Shown: positions 15,552 to 24,300 of the stretch, in pieces | Numbering within the stretch: position 1 is the first letter of the stretch | How the letters are laid out: the number at the start of each line of letters is the position of its first letter | Source: Aquisphaera insulae | GTDB lineage: Bacteria > Planctomycetota > Planctomycetia > Isosphaerales > Isosphaeraceae | Direction: 5' to 3' | DNA length: 64,000 nt | Assembly (NCBI RefSeq): GCF_011064615.1 | Contig: NZ_JAALJH010000024.1 | Location: forward strand, 1-64,000 | Made by a program: the position numbers and the translations under genes | Notes under the pieces: generated by a model | What the model saw: only the letters and a program-made list of their open reading frames with translations | The model's database searches: none | Told to the model about the DNA's origin: nothing

Positions 15552-16832
15552 ATGCAGGGACAAACGACGCGGCGAGAGATCCTCAGGGGCGCGGCCGGCC
15601 TCGGCGCACTCTCCACGCTGCCGATGGTGCACGCGGCCGGGACCGGCACGGTGCGGGTGGGGCTCGTCGGCTGCGGCGGGCGGGGCACCGGCGCGGCCAC
15701 GCAGGCGCTCTCGGCCGGCTCCGACGTGAAGCTCGTCGCGATGGCCGACGCGTTCGCGGACCGGCTCGAGGGGAGCCTGTCGTTCCTCAAGGCCGACTCG
15801 GCCGTCGGTTCCAAGGTCGACGTGCCCCAGGACCGCCGGTTCGTTGGCTTCGACGCGTGCAAGGCGCTGATCGAATCGGGCGTGGACGTCGTCCTGCTCT
15901 GCACCCCGCCCCAGTTCCGCCCGCTCCATCTCCGGCTGGCCGTCGAGGCCGGCAAGCACGTCTTCGCCGAGAAGCCCGTGGCCGTGGACGCCCCGGGCGT
16001 CCGCTCCGTGCTGGAGACCTGCAAGCGTGCCGCGGAGAAGAACGTGTCGATCGTCTCGGGGCTCTGCCTGCGATACGACGCGGGCTACCGCGAGACCGTC
16101 CGGCGGATCCACGCCGGGGCGGCCGGCGACGTGACCACGATCCTGGCCAACGACTACCGGAGCGGCCGGTGGACCAAGCCGAAGGAGCCCGGGATGACCG
16201 AGATGATGTACCAGATGCGGAACTGGTACAACTTCACCTGGCTCTCGGGCGACTTCAACGTCGAGCAGCACGTCCATCACCTGGATATCTGCGCCTGGGT
16301 CATGAAGAACCGGTATCCGGTCAAGGCGATCGGCATGGGGGGGCGGCAGGTGCTCACCGGGCCGGAATATGGTCAGATCTACGACCATTTCTCGGTCGTC
16401 TACGAGTACGCCGACGGTGCCCGGATCATCAGCAATTGCCGCCAGCAGCCGGGCTGCAAGGACGACATGAGCGTCCAGGTCGTGGGGACGAAGGGGCAGG
16501 CCCTGATCACCGAGCGCCGCAAGGGGCTCTGGATCAAGGGGACGACGGGCGACACCTGGTACTACGACGGCCCCAAGAACGAGATGTACCAGCAGGAGCA
16601 CGACGAGCTGTTCGCCGGCGTCCGGGCGGGCAAGCCGATCAACAACGGCGAGTACATGGCCCGCAGCACCTTGCTGGCGATCATGGGCCGGATGGCGGCC
16701 TACACGGGCCAGGAGATCACCTGGGAGATGGCCATGAACTCGCAGGAGGATCTCAGCCCGTCCGGCTATTCCTGGGACGCCGCGCCGCCGACCTCGGCGA
16801 TCGCGATCCCGGGGCAGACGGCGTTTCGTTGA
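15552..16832 (+). CDS. Tat-exported Gfo/Idh/MocA-family oxidoreductase
   Basis: 426-aa NAD(P)-dependent dehydrogenase. The N-terminus TRREILRGAAGLGALSTL is a twin-arginine signal, so the enzyme is probably exported already folded with its cofactor. The Rossmann motif VGLVGCGGRGTG is at about 34-45, EKPVAVD near 141 supplies the conserved Lys, and the C-terminal domain has WYNFTWLSGDFNVEQHVHHLDI with the catalytic-region His residues. These enzymes oxidise sugars or sugar acids. Its position 20 bases after a DUF1080 gene suggests that it makes the 3-keto sugar acted on by that protein. Start ATG follows AAGGGCGACCG. Repeat family C lies 45 bases past the stop. Confidence 0.9.
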   Translation: MQGQTTRREILRGAAGLGALSTLPMVHAAGTGTVRVGLVGCGGRGTGAATQALSAGSDVKLVAMADAFADRLEGSLSFLKADSAVGSKVDVPQDRRFVGFDACKALIESGVDVVLLCTPPQFRPLHLRLAVEAGKHVFAEKPVAVDAPGVRSVLETCKRAAEKNVSIVSGLCLRYDAGYRETVRRIHAGAAGDVTTILANDYRSGRWTKPKEPGMTEMMYQMRNWYNFTWLSGDFNVEQHVHHLDICAWVMKNRYPVKAIGMGGRQVLTGPEYGQIYDHFSVVYEYADGARIISNCRQQPGCKDDMSVQVVGTKGQALITERRKGLWIKGTTGDTWYYDGPKNEMYQQEHDELFAGVRAGKPINNGEYMARSTLLAIMGRMAAYTGQEITWEMAMNSQEDLSPSGYSWDAAPPTSAIAIPGQTAFR

Positions 16833-16877
16833 GGGCTTTCCCACTGGTGCCTCGTCAACGTTAAGAACTCGGGTTGC

Positions 16878-16959
16878 GGGACAGGCAGGAATGCCTGTCC
16901 CCCGGTTTATAGCTCAGCGAGTCGGAGATGTCGGGGGACAGGCATTCCTGCCTGTCCCC
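16878..16959. repeat. Palindromic dispersed repeat, family C, copy 2
   Basis: The arm GGGACAGGCAGGAATGCCTG at the left is repeated in inverse at the right, about 30 bases apart, and each arm is itself nearly palindromic (GACAGGCA/TGCCTGTC). Flanking GGGTTGC and GCAACCC extend the symmetry by seven bases. It is the clean form of the element at 4681-4764. Lying after the oxidoreductase gene, it could act as a terminator. Confidence 0.85.
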
Positions 16960-17015
16960 TGGGCAACCCGACAAGGGAGCGGTGACAACGCACTCGTGCC
17001 TCCTTATGGGGAGTC

Positions 17016-18095
17016 ATGCCGATGAGGCAAGGGCCGTTCCGTGCCGAGGTCGTGCCGCGGGTCGGGAGCAGCAGCCCCCTCTCCCTAACCCTCCCCCACG
17101 CGGGGGGGAGGGGACCGGAAGGCCCGCCTCGAGCGAAGGTTTGTCTGTCTGTCGATGGCGATCGAGACGGCCTGGGCCGTCGCGAATGGCTCCTGGCCGC
17201 GGGGGCGAGCCTGGCGGGCCTGGCCGGCACGGCCCGGAGTGCCATGGCCATCGAGGGGCCGCCGAGGCCGGCGGCCACGCGGTTCCGGATCGCCTGCATG
17301 ACGCTGCCGTACTCGCAGTTCCCGCTGGAGCGGGCTCTGGCCGGGATCCATGCGGCCGGCTTCCGATACGTGGCCCTGGGGACGACCCATGCGGAGAAGG
17401 GGGGCGAGACCCCGGTCCTTGTCCCGGACGCGCCCCCGGAGCGGGCCAAGGCGCTGGGGCGGAGGTGCCGCGACCTCGGGCTCGAGCCGTTGATGATGTT
17501 CTCGATGATCTATCCCGAGGATCCCGCGGCGCCCGCCGTCTTCCGGTCGCGGATCCGGCAGGCCGCCGCGGCCGGCGTCCCGCAGGTGCTGACCTTCGGC
17601 CACACCAAGGGGGGCAATCGCGGGCTCTGGGTCGAGCGGTTCAAGGAGCTCGGGCCGATCGCGCGCGACCAGGGCGTGACGATCGTGATCAAGCAGCACG
17701 GCGGCGAGACCGGGACGGGCGCCGCCTGTGCCGAGATCGTCCGCGAGGTCGCCGACCCGGGGATCATGGTGAACTACGACGCCGGCAACGTGATGGATTA
17801 CCTGGACCTCGACCCGATCCCCGACATCACCTCGTGCGCCGACGTCGTCCGGAGCTTCTGCATCAAGGATCACCGGAATGTCCCGAAGGACCAGGACTGC
17901 GGCCCCGGCCTCGGCGCGATCGACCATTACCGCCTGCTCCAGCCCGTGGCCTTCACGGGCCGGGACATGCCGCTCTGCTGCGAGAACATCTCCGCCCCGC
18001 TGCTCCCCTCGCCCGCGAATCCCGACGAGATCGACGCGCTGGCCCGGCGGGCGCGCGAGTTCCTCGAGATCGTGATCCGGGGGATCCAGGCGTGA
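17016..18095 (+). CDS. Exported sugar isomerase/epimerase-like TIM barrel
   Basis: Up to 359 aa. A xylose-isomerase-like (AP endonuclease 2 family) barrel covers about 90-355: RIACMTLPYSQFPLERALAGIHAAGF, VTIVIKQHGGETG, IMVNYDAGNVMDY, SFCIKDH and the final metal-site region LCCENISAP. A twin-arginine signal, GRREWLLAAGASLAGLAG, precedes it. The start is uncertain: ATG at 17016 would add about 50 residues before the Tat motif, and that part overlaps a CCCTAACCCTCCCC/GGGGGGAGGGG spacer hairpin and does not look coding. No ATG or GTG lies closer in frame. Following the DUF1080 and dehydrogenase genes, it probably belongs to the same sugar-conversion pathway. Confidence 0.78.
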   Translation: MPMRQGPFRAEVVPRVGSSSPLSLTLPHAGGRGPEGPPRAKVCLSVDGDRDGLGRREWLLAAGASLAGLAGTARSAMAIEGPPRPAATRFRIACMTLPYSQFPLERALAGIHAAGFRYVALGTTHAEKGGETPVLVPDAPPERAKALGRRCRDLGLEPLMMFSMIYPEDPAAPAVFRSRIRQAAAAGVPQVLTFGHTKGGNRGLWVERFKELGPIARDQGVTIVIKQHGGETGTGAACAEIVREVADPGIMVNYDAGNVMDYLDLDPIPDITSCADVVRSFCIKDHRNVPKDQDCGPGLGAIDHYRLLQPVAFTGRDMPLCCENISAPLLPSPANPDEIDALARRAREFLEIVIRGIQA

Positions 18096-18177
18096 TCGGG
18101 ACGAGATGTATTCCTCTCGTTCGGCGGCGGCGGCGCTGGGCGGTGTGGAAGACCTCTCGGAGGAGATGCGAGTTTCC

Positions 18178-18298
18178 GGGTGGCTGTGGCAGAGCCGAAG
18201 GCGATGCCACGGGATCCCAATGGCCGGCGTGAAAGCGCCGGCGAGTCTTCCGGCCGTCGCGATCCCGTGGTGTCGCTGCGCTTCCACCACAGCCACCC
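18178..18298. repeat. Palindromic dispersed repeat, family A, complete copy
   Basis: This 121-base element is bounded by the perfect 12-base inverted repeat GGGTGGCTGTGG / CCACAGCCACCC. Inside, the arms continue as an imperfect palindrome (GCGATGCCACGGGATC against GATCCCGTGGTGTCGC) around a central GC-rich spacer. It lies between convergent genes. The left and right arms differ in the middle segment, and the right-arm version is the one found inverted at 2562. No open frame is present, so it is REP- or MITE-like. Confidence 0.87.
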
Positions 18299-18349
18299 GG
18301 AGGGTGAGCCCTCGTCGTTCTCGTTGGATCGCCCCACTCCAGACCCACC

Positions 18350-20353
18350 TCACCCCCCCGCACCCAGCCATTCGATCAGGGTGGCGGGCTTCGCGGTGAA
18401 GGCGTCCTCGACGGTGCGCACGGCCGGCAGCTCGCGGCCGAGCGAGCCGCGGCAGGCCGCCGCGAGGACGGGGCGGGGTGACAGGGCGGCGAGGACGTCG
18501 GGGAGGTCGCCGAAGTCGCGGAGCAGGCCCGGGAGGAGGCTCGCGGCATTGATGGCGAGCCCCTCGGGCGCGAACAGGGGCATGAAGCTGAGCAGACCGT
18601 CCTCGATCGCGACCGAGGTGATCCGTGGCTCGATCGCGGCGGCGAGCAAGACGACCAGCGCGGAGTCGCGACGACCGCAGAGGACGATCGGCCGGCCCGG
18701 CCGGCCGTTCGCGGGACTCAGCCGGGCCACGGCGGCGAGGACGTCCGCCACCCGCATCGCGACCAGGCTCTCCCCCACGAGGAAGGCATTGTAGGCGAGG
18801 TTCTCCTCGACGCCCGACAGCGGATCCTCATAGCGATCGCCGCGAGACTTCAAGGGGACGCGAAGCGAACCGACGCCACGCGGGTCGATCGACGTCACGG
18901 CATGTGCGCCTGCGGCCAGGGCGTCGATGAGGGCTCGCTCCTTCCCCCATGCCGGCGCCTCGTTGCCGTTCACGAGGAGGACCAGGTGCCGTCCCTCTCG
19001 CGTCCCGGCCGCCTCGTCGTGGAGGCGGAAATCGATCTCGCCCGCATCACTGCGGAGGAGCGTCTTGAGTTCGACTCTCGGCCGCGGCGGCCGATTCCGG
19101 TACTGCTCCCAGGCCATCGGCAGGAAGGGGCGAGACCTCGTCGCACCGTTCACCTGGCCGTCGGGGCTCGCCCGCAGCTCCGCCGGATCGCGCGGGCTGA
19201 CCGCGACCTCCGGGGCCTGAGCATCCCTCGGTTTTCCCTTCAGCCAGTGATCGAACCAGGCGTAGGCGGCTTCGCGGAGCGGCCGGGAGAGGCCGTGCGG
19301 GCCGGGCGCCACGGTCATCCCGATCCGGTCCTCGGCACCGGCGATGGCGTAGAGCCGTTTCGCCTCCGCGAACGTGGCCCGCGTCCCTGCAATCGGGAAG
19401 AAGTCCTTCTCCGCCGAGCAAAGGAGCGCGGGCCTGGGCGCGATCAGGGCGAGGAGGCCCGCGTGGTCGATGCCTCGCGAGACGAAGCCATGCGGGTCCT
19501 GCTCGGGATCCGACGACGGGTCTTCCTGGATCCGGTTCGCCATCCGGCGGGGCAGGGCGGTGATGTAGCAGCCGATGACGGGGACGCGGACCCGGTCGTC
19601 GACCGCCGCGAGGTACGCCGTCAGGTTGCCCCCGCCGGAGTTGCCGACGCAGCCGATCCGGGCGGCATCGACTCCAGGCAGGGAGATGAGGTAGTCGAGG
19701 GCCCGGATCGCGTCCCAGATCCGGTAGCGGGCGAAGCTCATCCCCAGCAGGTAGAGCGGATTGCCGAGCACGCAATGTTCGCCGCACGAGAGGTCGAATC
19801 GCGAGCGGCCGCGGGACGCGTCCCAGAACTGGCTCCGCTCTCCTTGTCCCACCGGATCATAGGTCAGGACGACGAATCCCCGTTTCGCGAGGTTGATATG
19901 CAGGGTCTGGTACGTCTCGTGGGCCTTGCCCACCTCGGAATGCCCGCACGGGCTGAGCACGCCGGGATGGGCTGTTGCGTCGCCCGCGGGTCGGTACACG
20001 AGTCCGGAGACCTGAAAGCCGGGGAAGCTCTCGAAGAGCACCCTGTCGACGGTGTATCCATCCCCCGAGATCCGCCCGGTGATCCGGGCGGCGGGAGGGC
20101 CCTGGGCACCGGGCATCCCGCCGAGCATCTCCAGGAAGGACGCGCGGAGCGACGCCTTCAGTCCGTCGAGCTGGGTCGGGGTCGAGATCGCCTCGAACCG
20201 CGCGCGTCGGCGTGCCTCCTGGGTCGCCGCGAGGGCCAGGAGTTGCTGATGCAGGTCGGGCACCGGCGCGTCCGCGAAGCCTCCGAGCCCAGGGCCGAAG
20301 GCGGCCGAAAGTCCCAGGCCCAGCACGGTCCGCCGAGACATGGATTGAGTCAC
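18350..20353 (-). CDS. Tat-exported alpha/beta hydrolase (acetyl-xylan-esterase-like)
   Basis: 667-aa secreted hydrolase. MSRRTVLGLGLSAAFGPG is a twin-arginine signal. The alpha/beta hydrolase core at about 100-370 has the nucleophile Ser239 in GCVGNSGGGNLTAYL and a likely catalytic His in PGPHGLSRP; the lead-in YDPVGQGERSQF and SCGEHCVLGNPL resembles planctomycete acetyl xylan esterase/prolyl-oligopeptidase-like proteins. The remaining 280 residues form a second, shorter hydrolase-like half (VLLVNGNEAPAWG, VVLCGRRDSALVVLLAA), possibly a degenerate duplicate. It probably removes acyl groups from polysaccharides. Start is GTG at 20353 with GGAGAG upstream; an internal ATG at 20341 is possible. 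It converges with the isomerase-like gene across repeat A. Confidence 0.82.
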   Translation of the reverse strand: MTQSMSRRTVLGLGLSAAFGPGLGGFADAPVPDLHQQLLALAATQEARRRARFEAISTPTQLDGLKASLRASFLEMLGGMPGAQGPPAARITGRISGDGYTVDRVLFESFPGFQVSGLVYRPAGDATAHPGVLSPCGHSEVGKAHETYQTLHINLAKRGFVVLTYDPVGQGERSQFWDASRGRSRFDLSCGEHCVLGNPLYLLGMSFARYRIWDAIRALDYLISLPGVDAARIGCVGNSGGGNLTAYLAAVDDRVRVPVIGCYITALPRRMANRIQEDPSSDPEQDPHGFVSRGIDHAGLLALIAPRPALLCSAEKDFFPIAGTRATFAEAKRLYAIAGAEDRIGMTVAPGPHGLSRPLREAAYAWFDHWLKGKPRDAQAPEVAVSPRDPAELRASPDGQVNGATRSRPFLPMAWEQYRNRPPRPRVELKTLLRSDAGEIDFRLHDEAAGTREGRHLVLLVNGNEAPAWGKERALIDALAAGAHAVTSIDPRGVGSLRVPLKSRGDRYEDPLSGVEENLAYNAFLVGESLVAMRVADVLAAVARLSPANGRPGRPIVLCGRRDSALVVLLAAAIEPRITSVAIEDGLLSFMPLFAPEGLAINAASLLPGLLRDFGDLPDVLAALSPRPVLAAACRGSLGRELPAVRTVEDAFTAKPATLIEWLGAGG

Positions 20354-20407
20354 CGCGAGCTCTCCGGTGGTTTCGTCATGGAACAGGACGCATGGCTTCC
20401 GTTTGCC

Positions 20408-21253
20408 TCATCCCTTCTCCGGCCCGGATCCGGCCCAGGTCCGGCTCAGATCCTCCGCGACCCGAGGCCCGCGGCCCATCCGGAGCAGGACTCGCTCGGC
20501 GCGCAACCCCCACGAACCGGCCAGGGCCTGGGCGGCGACGTTCACGGTCGGGATGTCAAGGATGACAGTTTCGCCCGCGTACCGCGATCGTGCATCGGCC
20601 AGGAGCGCCGGTCCCGCCAGATCGTCGCCCAGGCACGGCCCGATCTGCCGGGCCGACGCGCCGGGTCGGGAGAGCAGGAAGCCCCGGAGCCGGCCGCTCT
20701 CGCCGACGACCCGGAATGCGTCCGGCTGCTCGTCGGCCAGGCGGCGGATCAGCCGGCCGCGGTCGGTCCCGGTGGCCTCGCGGTCCAGGGCAATCGCCGC
20801 TTCGAGATCGGGATGACCGGCCGTTCGCACCCTCGCCTCGCCGGGAGTCCCGTCGGCCGGGGACAGGATGCCGCGATGGCGATCGAGGGTGGCCTCCGCG
20901 ACGAAACCGAGGTCCTCGTAGAGCGGCCGGCCCAGCGGGGTCGCGTCCAGGCGGACCGACGAAACGCCCTGGGCGTCGAGCGATTCCAGCGCCCGGGTCA
21001 TCAGCGCCCGGCCGATCCCGGAGCCCCGATGGGCCTCGTCGACGAGCATCATGGCGACCCAGGCCACCGGCCCGAACCGGCAGGTCGTCACCGTGCCGAC
21101 GCCGACGCCGTCGAGCTCGGCCACGAATCCGCCGCCCGGTTGCAGGTCCAGCAGGCGCCTCCAGTCGGCCTCGAGCTGATTCCATCCGGCCTGGGCCACG
21201 AGCCGGCGGCCGACGGGGATGTCCTCGATCGTCATCGGGCGGATGCCGAGCAA
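20408..21253 (-). CDS. GNAT-family N-acetyltransferase with two domains
   Basis: 281-aa enzyme transferring an acetyl group from acetyl-CoA. The first GNAT domain covers residues 1-130, with the acetyl-CoA-binding motif region VDEAHRGSGIGRALMTRAL and the following DATPLGRPLYEDLGF. A second, divergent domain (VGESGRLRGFLLSRPG) lies in the C-terminal half, a layout also seen in the GNAT/DUF1248-type tandem proteins. The acceptor is unknown. TTG at 21253 is preferred because GGGAGGGG lies just upstream and the conserved IRPMTIEDIP follows; ATG at 21235 is an alternative. The large NPCBM hydrolase gene ends about 108 bases upstream in the same direction. Confidence 0.82.
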   Translation of the reverse strand: MLGIRPMTIEDIPVGRRLVAQAGWNQLEADWRRLLDLQPGGGFVAELDGVGVGTVTTCRFGPVAWVAMMLVDEAHRGSGIGRALMTRALESLDAQGVSSVRLDATPLGRPLYEDLGFVAEATLDRHRGILSPADGTPGEARVRTAGHPDLEAAIALDREATGTDRGRLIRRLADEQPDAFRVVGESGRLRGFLLSRPGASARQIGPCLGDDLAGPALLADARSRYAGETVILDIPTVNVAAQALAGSWGLRAERVLLRMGRGPRVAEDLSRTWAGSGPEKG

Positions 21254-21361
21254 TGTCCCCTCCCGCGGTCGAATTCGAGCCTTGCCCCACGACCCCTCGA
21301 TTGTACCGGGCCGGCGCCGCCAGGGACTGCGCATTTGCCGATCTCCGGTCCCTCCTCCGAC

Positions 21362-24300
21362 TCAATACTCCACCCGAACCCGCAACGAGGGACCGGTCGG
21401 CGCCAGCGTGATCGTCTCGGACTTCGGATCGAACGCGCCGTGAGGCCGCCCGGACACGGTCACGGAACGCATGGGTTTCCCCTCGGGATGGCGGAGCCGG
21501 AGGAGGATCCTCCGGGGTTCCGCCGGCCCGGTTGGCGGGGCGATCGTCGCCTCGATGAAACCCTCGCCGACGTGAGAGCGGATCGCGTAGCCGACCTTGC
21601 CGAAGCGCGTGGGGGCGTCGCGGACCGACACGGCCCGGCCGTCCCCGAGCCAGCGATCGGTCACGAAGGGGGCCAGCCAGAGGTCCTCGCCTCGCTCCTG
21701 CACCAGCATCAGGCGCGTCTGGCAGAGGAACCAGCCGGTCTCGTGCGTCTTGTTCCATCCGCCCTGGTTGTGGAAATGCTCCCAGAACGACATGTTTTCA
21801 CGGCTGACCAGCGAGGCGAGGCCGTGGAAGTAGGCTCGAAGGAACGGCTTCACGTCGTCGCGGGCGGCGTAGATCTCGGCGACGCGGGCGTAGAAGGGCT
21901 GGACCTTGGCGAAGCCGCCCAGTCCATACGGATCCTTGCGGCTGGCCCCCTCGGGATACTCGCCCATCCCCGTCCGCAGGAACGCCGAGCCCTCCAGGTA
22001 GCCGAGCATCCCGCCGACCTCCGGCGAGCCCGGGTCGAGGATCCCGGTCGCCGCCAGATGATGGGCCCCCAGGTCCACGCTGTAGGCCCAGCTCCGGTTG
22101 GCGTCCTCGCCGGGGAGGAATTCCTCGACGTGCCCGTAGCTGTCGAGCAGGGCGCTCTGGGCCAGCGTCCAGGCCCCATCCCCCAGCGGCAGCACGGGCG
22201 ACCGCGACTGAGTCCACCGATAGGCCGTTCTGAGGTCCTCGCGGTAGGCGTCCGCCTCTTTCGCCAGGGCATCTGCGGCCGGATCCCGGATCGAGCTCAG
22301 GATGCGGGCCGCGGCGGTCAAGCCCGCGGAATACTGGGCGTCGTTGAAGAACCGGTAGGCGAAGCGATTCCAGTCCGCGCTCACGCCCGGCGGCATGAGC
22401 CCGTAGCCTGGCCGTTTCCGACCTTGCTCGTCCACCCGCTTCGTTTTCGTCCGCTGCCGGATGATCCAGGCGCAGACGCGTTTCAGCTCGGGGGCGATGC
22501 TCCGGAGCCAGGCCTCGTCGTGCGTCCGCTCGACGTGCTCGGCGAGCGTCCAGAGGTGCTCGCCGGTGCCGACCAGGGTGTAGCCGGTGGTGAGGAATCC
22601 CTCGGGGCTGTACCGCCTGATGAAGAACTCCAGGCTGCGCCGGGCGTATTCCGACTGGCCGAGCATGTCCATGCCGCGAATCGGCGCGTGGGCCTCGCTC
22701 TCGAGCGGGCCGTAGCGGTCCGAACTGATCCAGGCCGCGACCCGGCGGCCCGAGTCCTCGGACCGTGCCGCGAGCAGGCAATGGACCTGCGAGGCCCGGA
22801 TCAGGTCGGCCAGGAACGGGTCGGGCAGATCCACCTGCATCGAGGGCGACAGGACGGCCTTCCAGTAGGCGGTCGTCCGCTCCTCCCAGGTCGTGCCGGC
22901 GGGCGGAACGACCTTCTCTCCCGGCCGAAGCGGCCAGAGCGGCACGAGCACGGTGCACCCGGATTCCGCGTTCGGCGGCAGCGAGCCGGACAGGGTCAGT
23001 CCCCCGGCATCCTGCCGAAGCGAGAGGGGACCGGCCGCCGCTTCGGCGATCGCCAGAACCCGATCGCCGACCGAGAAGATCGTGGTCCCATCGACGGCCG
23101 CCATGGTGGCCCGCCCGGGCGCCGGTCCCGTCCCGGCCAGGGCCAGGGTCAAGCGCGCCGGGGCGGGGGTGTCGGTCTCGTTCCGCATCGCCAGCTCGAC
23201 GATCCCGACGGCACGATCGCGGACCCAGGCGGGACGATCGGTCGCGGCCTCGCCGACGGGGGCGACGTACGTGGTTTGCCGATAGACGACGGAGCCCTCG
23301 CGGGTCGTCGTCGTCGGCATCGGCAACCAGCCGCCGTGAAGCCGCCGCGTGATGTCGAGCTTCCCGCCCGTCCCCGGCCGGACCTCGAGCCGCCACTGGT
23401 CCGGGATGTCCCGGGGCGGGTCGTCGATTCCGCGCGAGGCGTCGAACCGGACGTCCCCCTCGCGATCGGCCACGATCTTGCGGTTGTCGCAGGCCAGGGA
23501 CAGCATCATCGGCCCCAGGTCCTGGATGCCCCGGTGGACGTCGGTCATCGCGCGTTCGAGGGTCTCGTCCGGCCGGCGCCGGACGTCCTCGAGCACGCCC
23601 GGCGTGACGGCCGGTTCCTGGATGTCGATGCCGTCCTTCCGGCCGGCCGTCGCGGCGACGCGGATGCCCCCGTACGAGACGGAGCCATGCGCCAGGACGT
23701 CCTCGATCGACACCGCAAACCCGCCGGCCTCGCCCCCGAACCGGAGGACGGTCCGGTCCGTCTTGTCCGCCCGCGGCACGCTCGCCAGCAGCCTGACGTT
23801 CAGCGGCTGAGACGCCTGCCAGCGGATCTGATGAGGATCGCCGCCCGACGAATCGACGAGTGCTCCATTGTAAATCTCAACGGGGATCACGGCCGGATCG
23901 GAGGTCGTGACGCGTTCGAGGCGAACCTCCTCCGCCCGCCAGTGCGAGCGAGTGAAGACGCCGACGGACTTCACGACGACCGCCCGGTCGCCACTCGGGA
24001 AGACCCAGCGCACCCTGGGCGTTGGCGTTCGCCAGTTCGCTCCCGGCCCTTCCCAGACGAGCATCGTCCCGCGCCGCTCCGGCCGCGACCCGAGCGCCTT
24101 CCACTCGCCCTGCCAGGGGGATTCGCCGACCCAGGTTTCGACGACAGGAGGACGGTCCGCCGAAGCCCTCGCCGCGTCGGCGAACTCCAGCTCCAGCCGG
24201 CGGAGGCTCCGCGATTCCGGCCATTGCACCCCCAGGCAGCCGCGGCCGTTCCAGTCGGGAGCGATCACCTCGTGATTTCGGCCCACAGCCAGCTCGCGGC

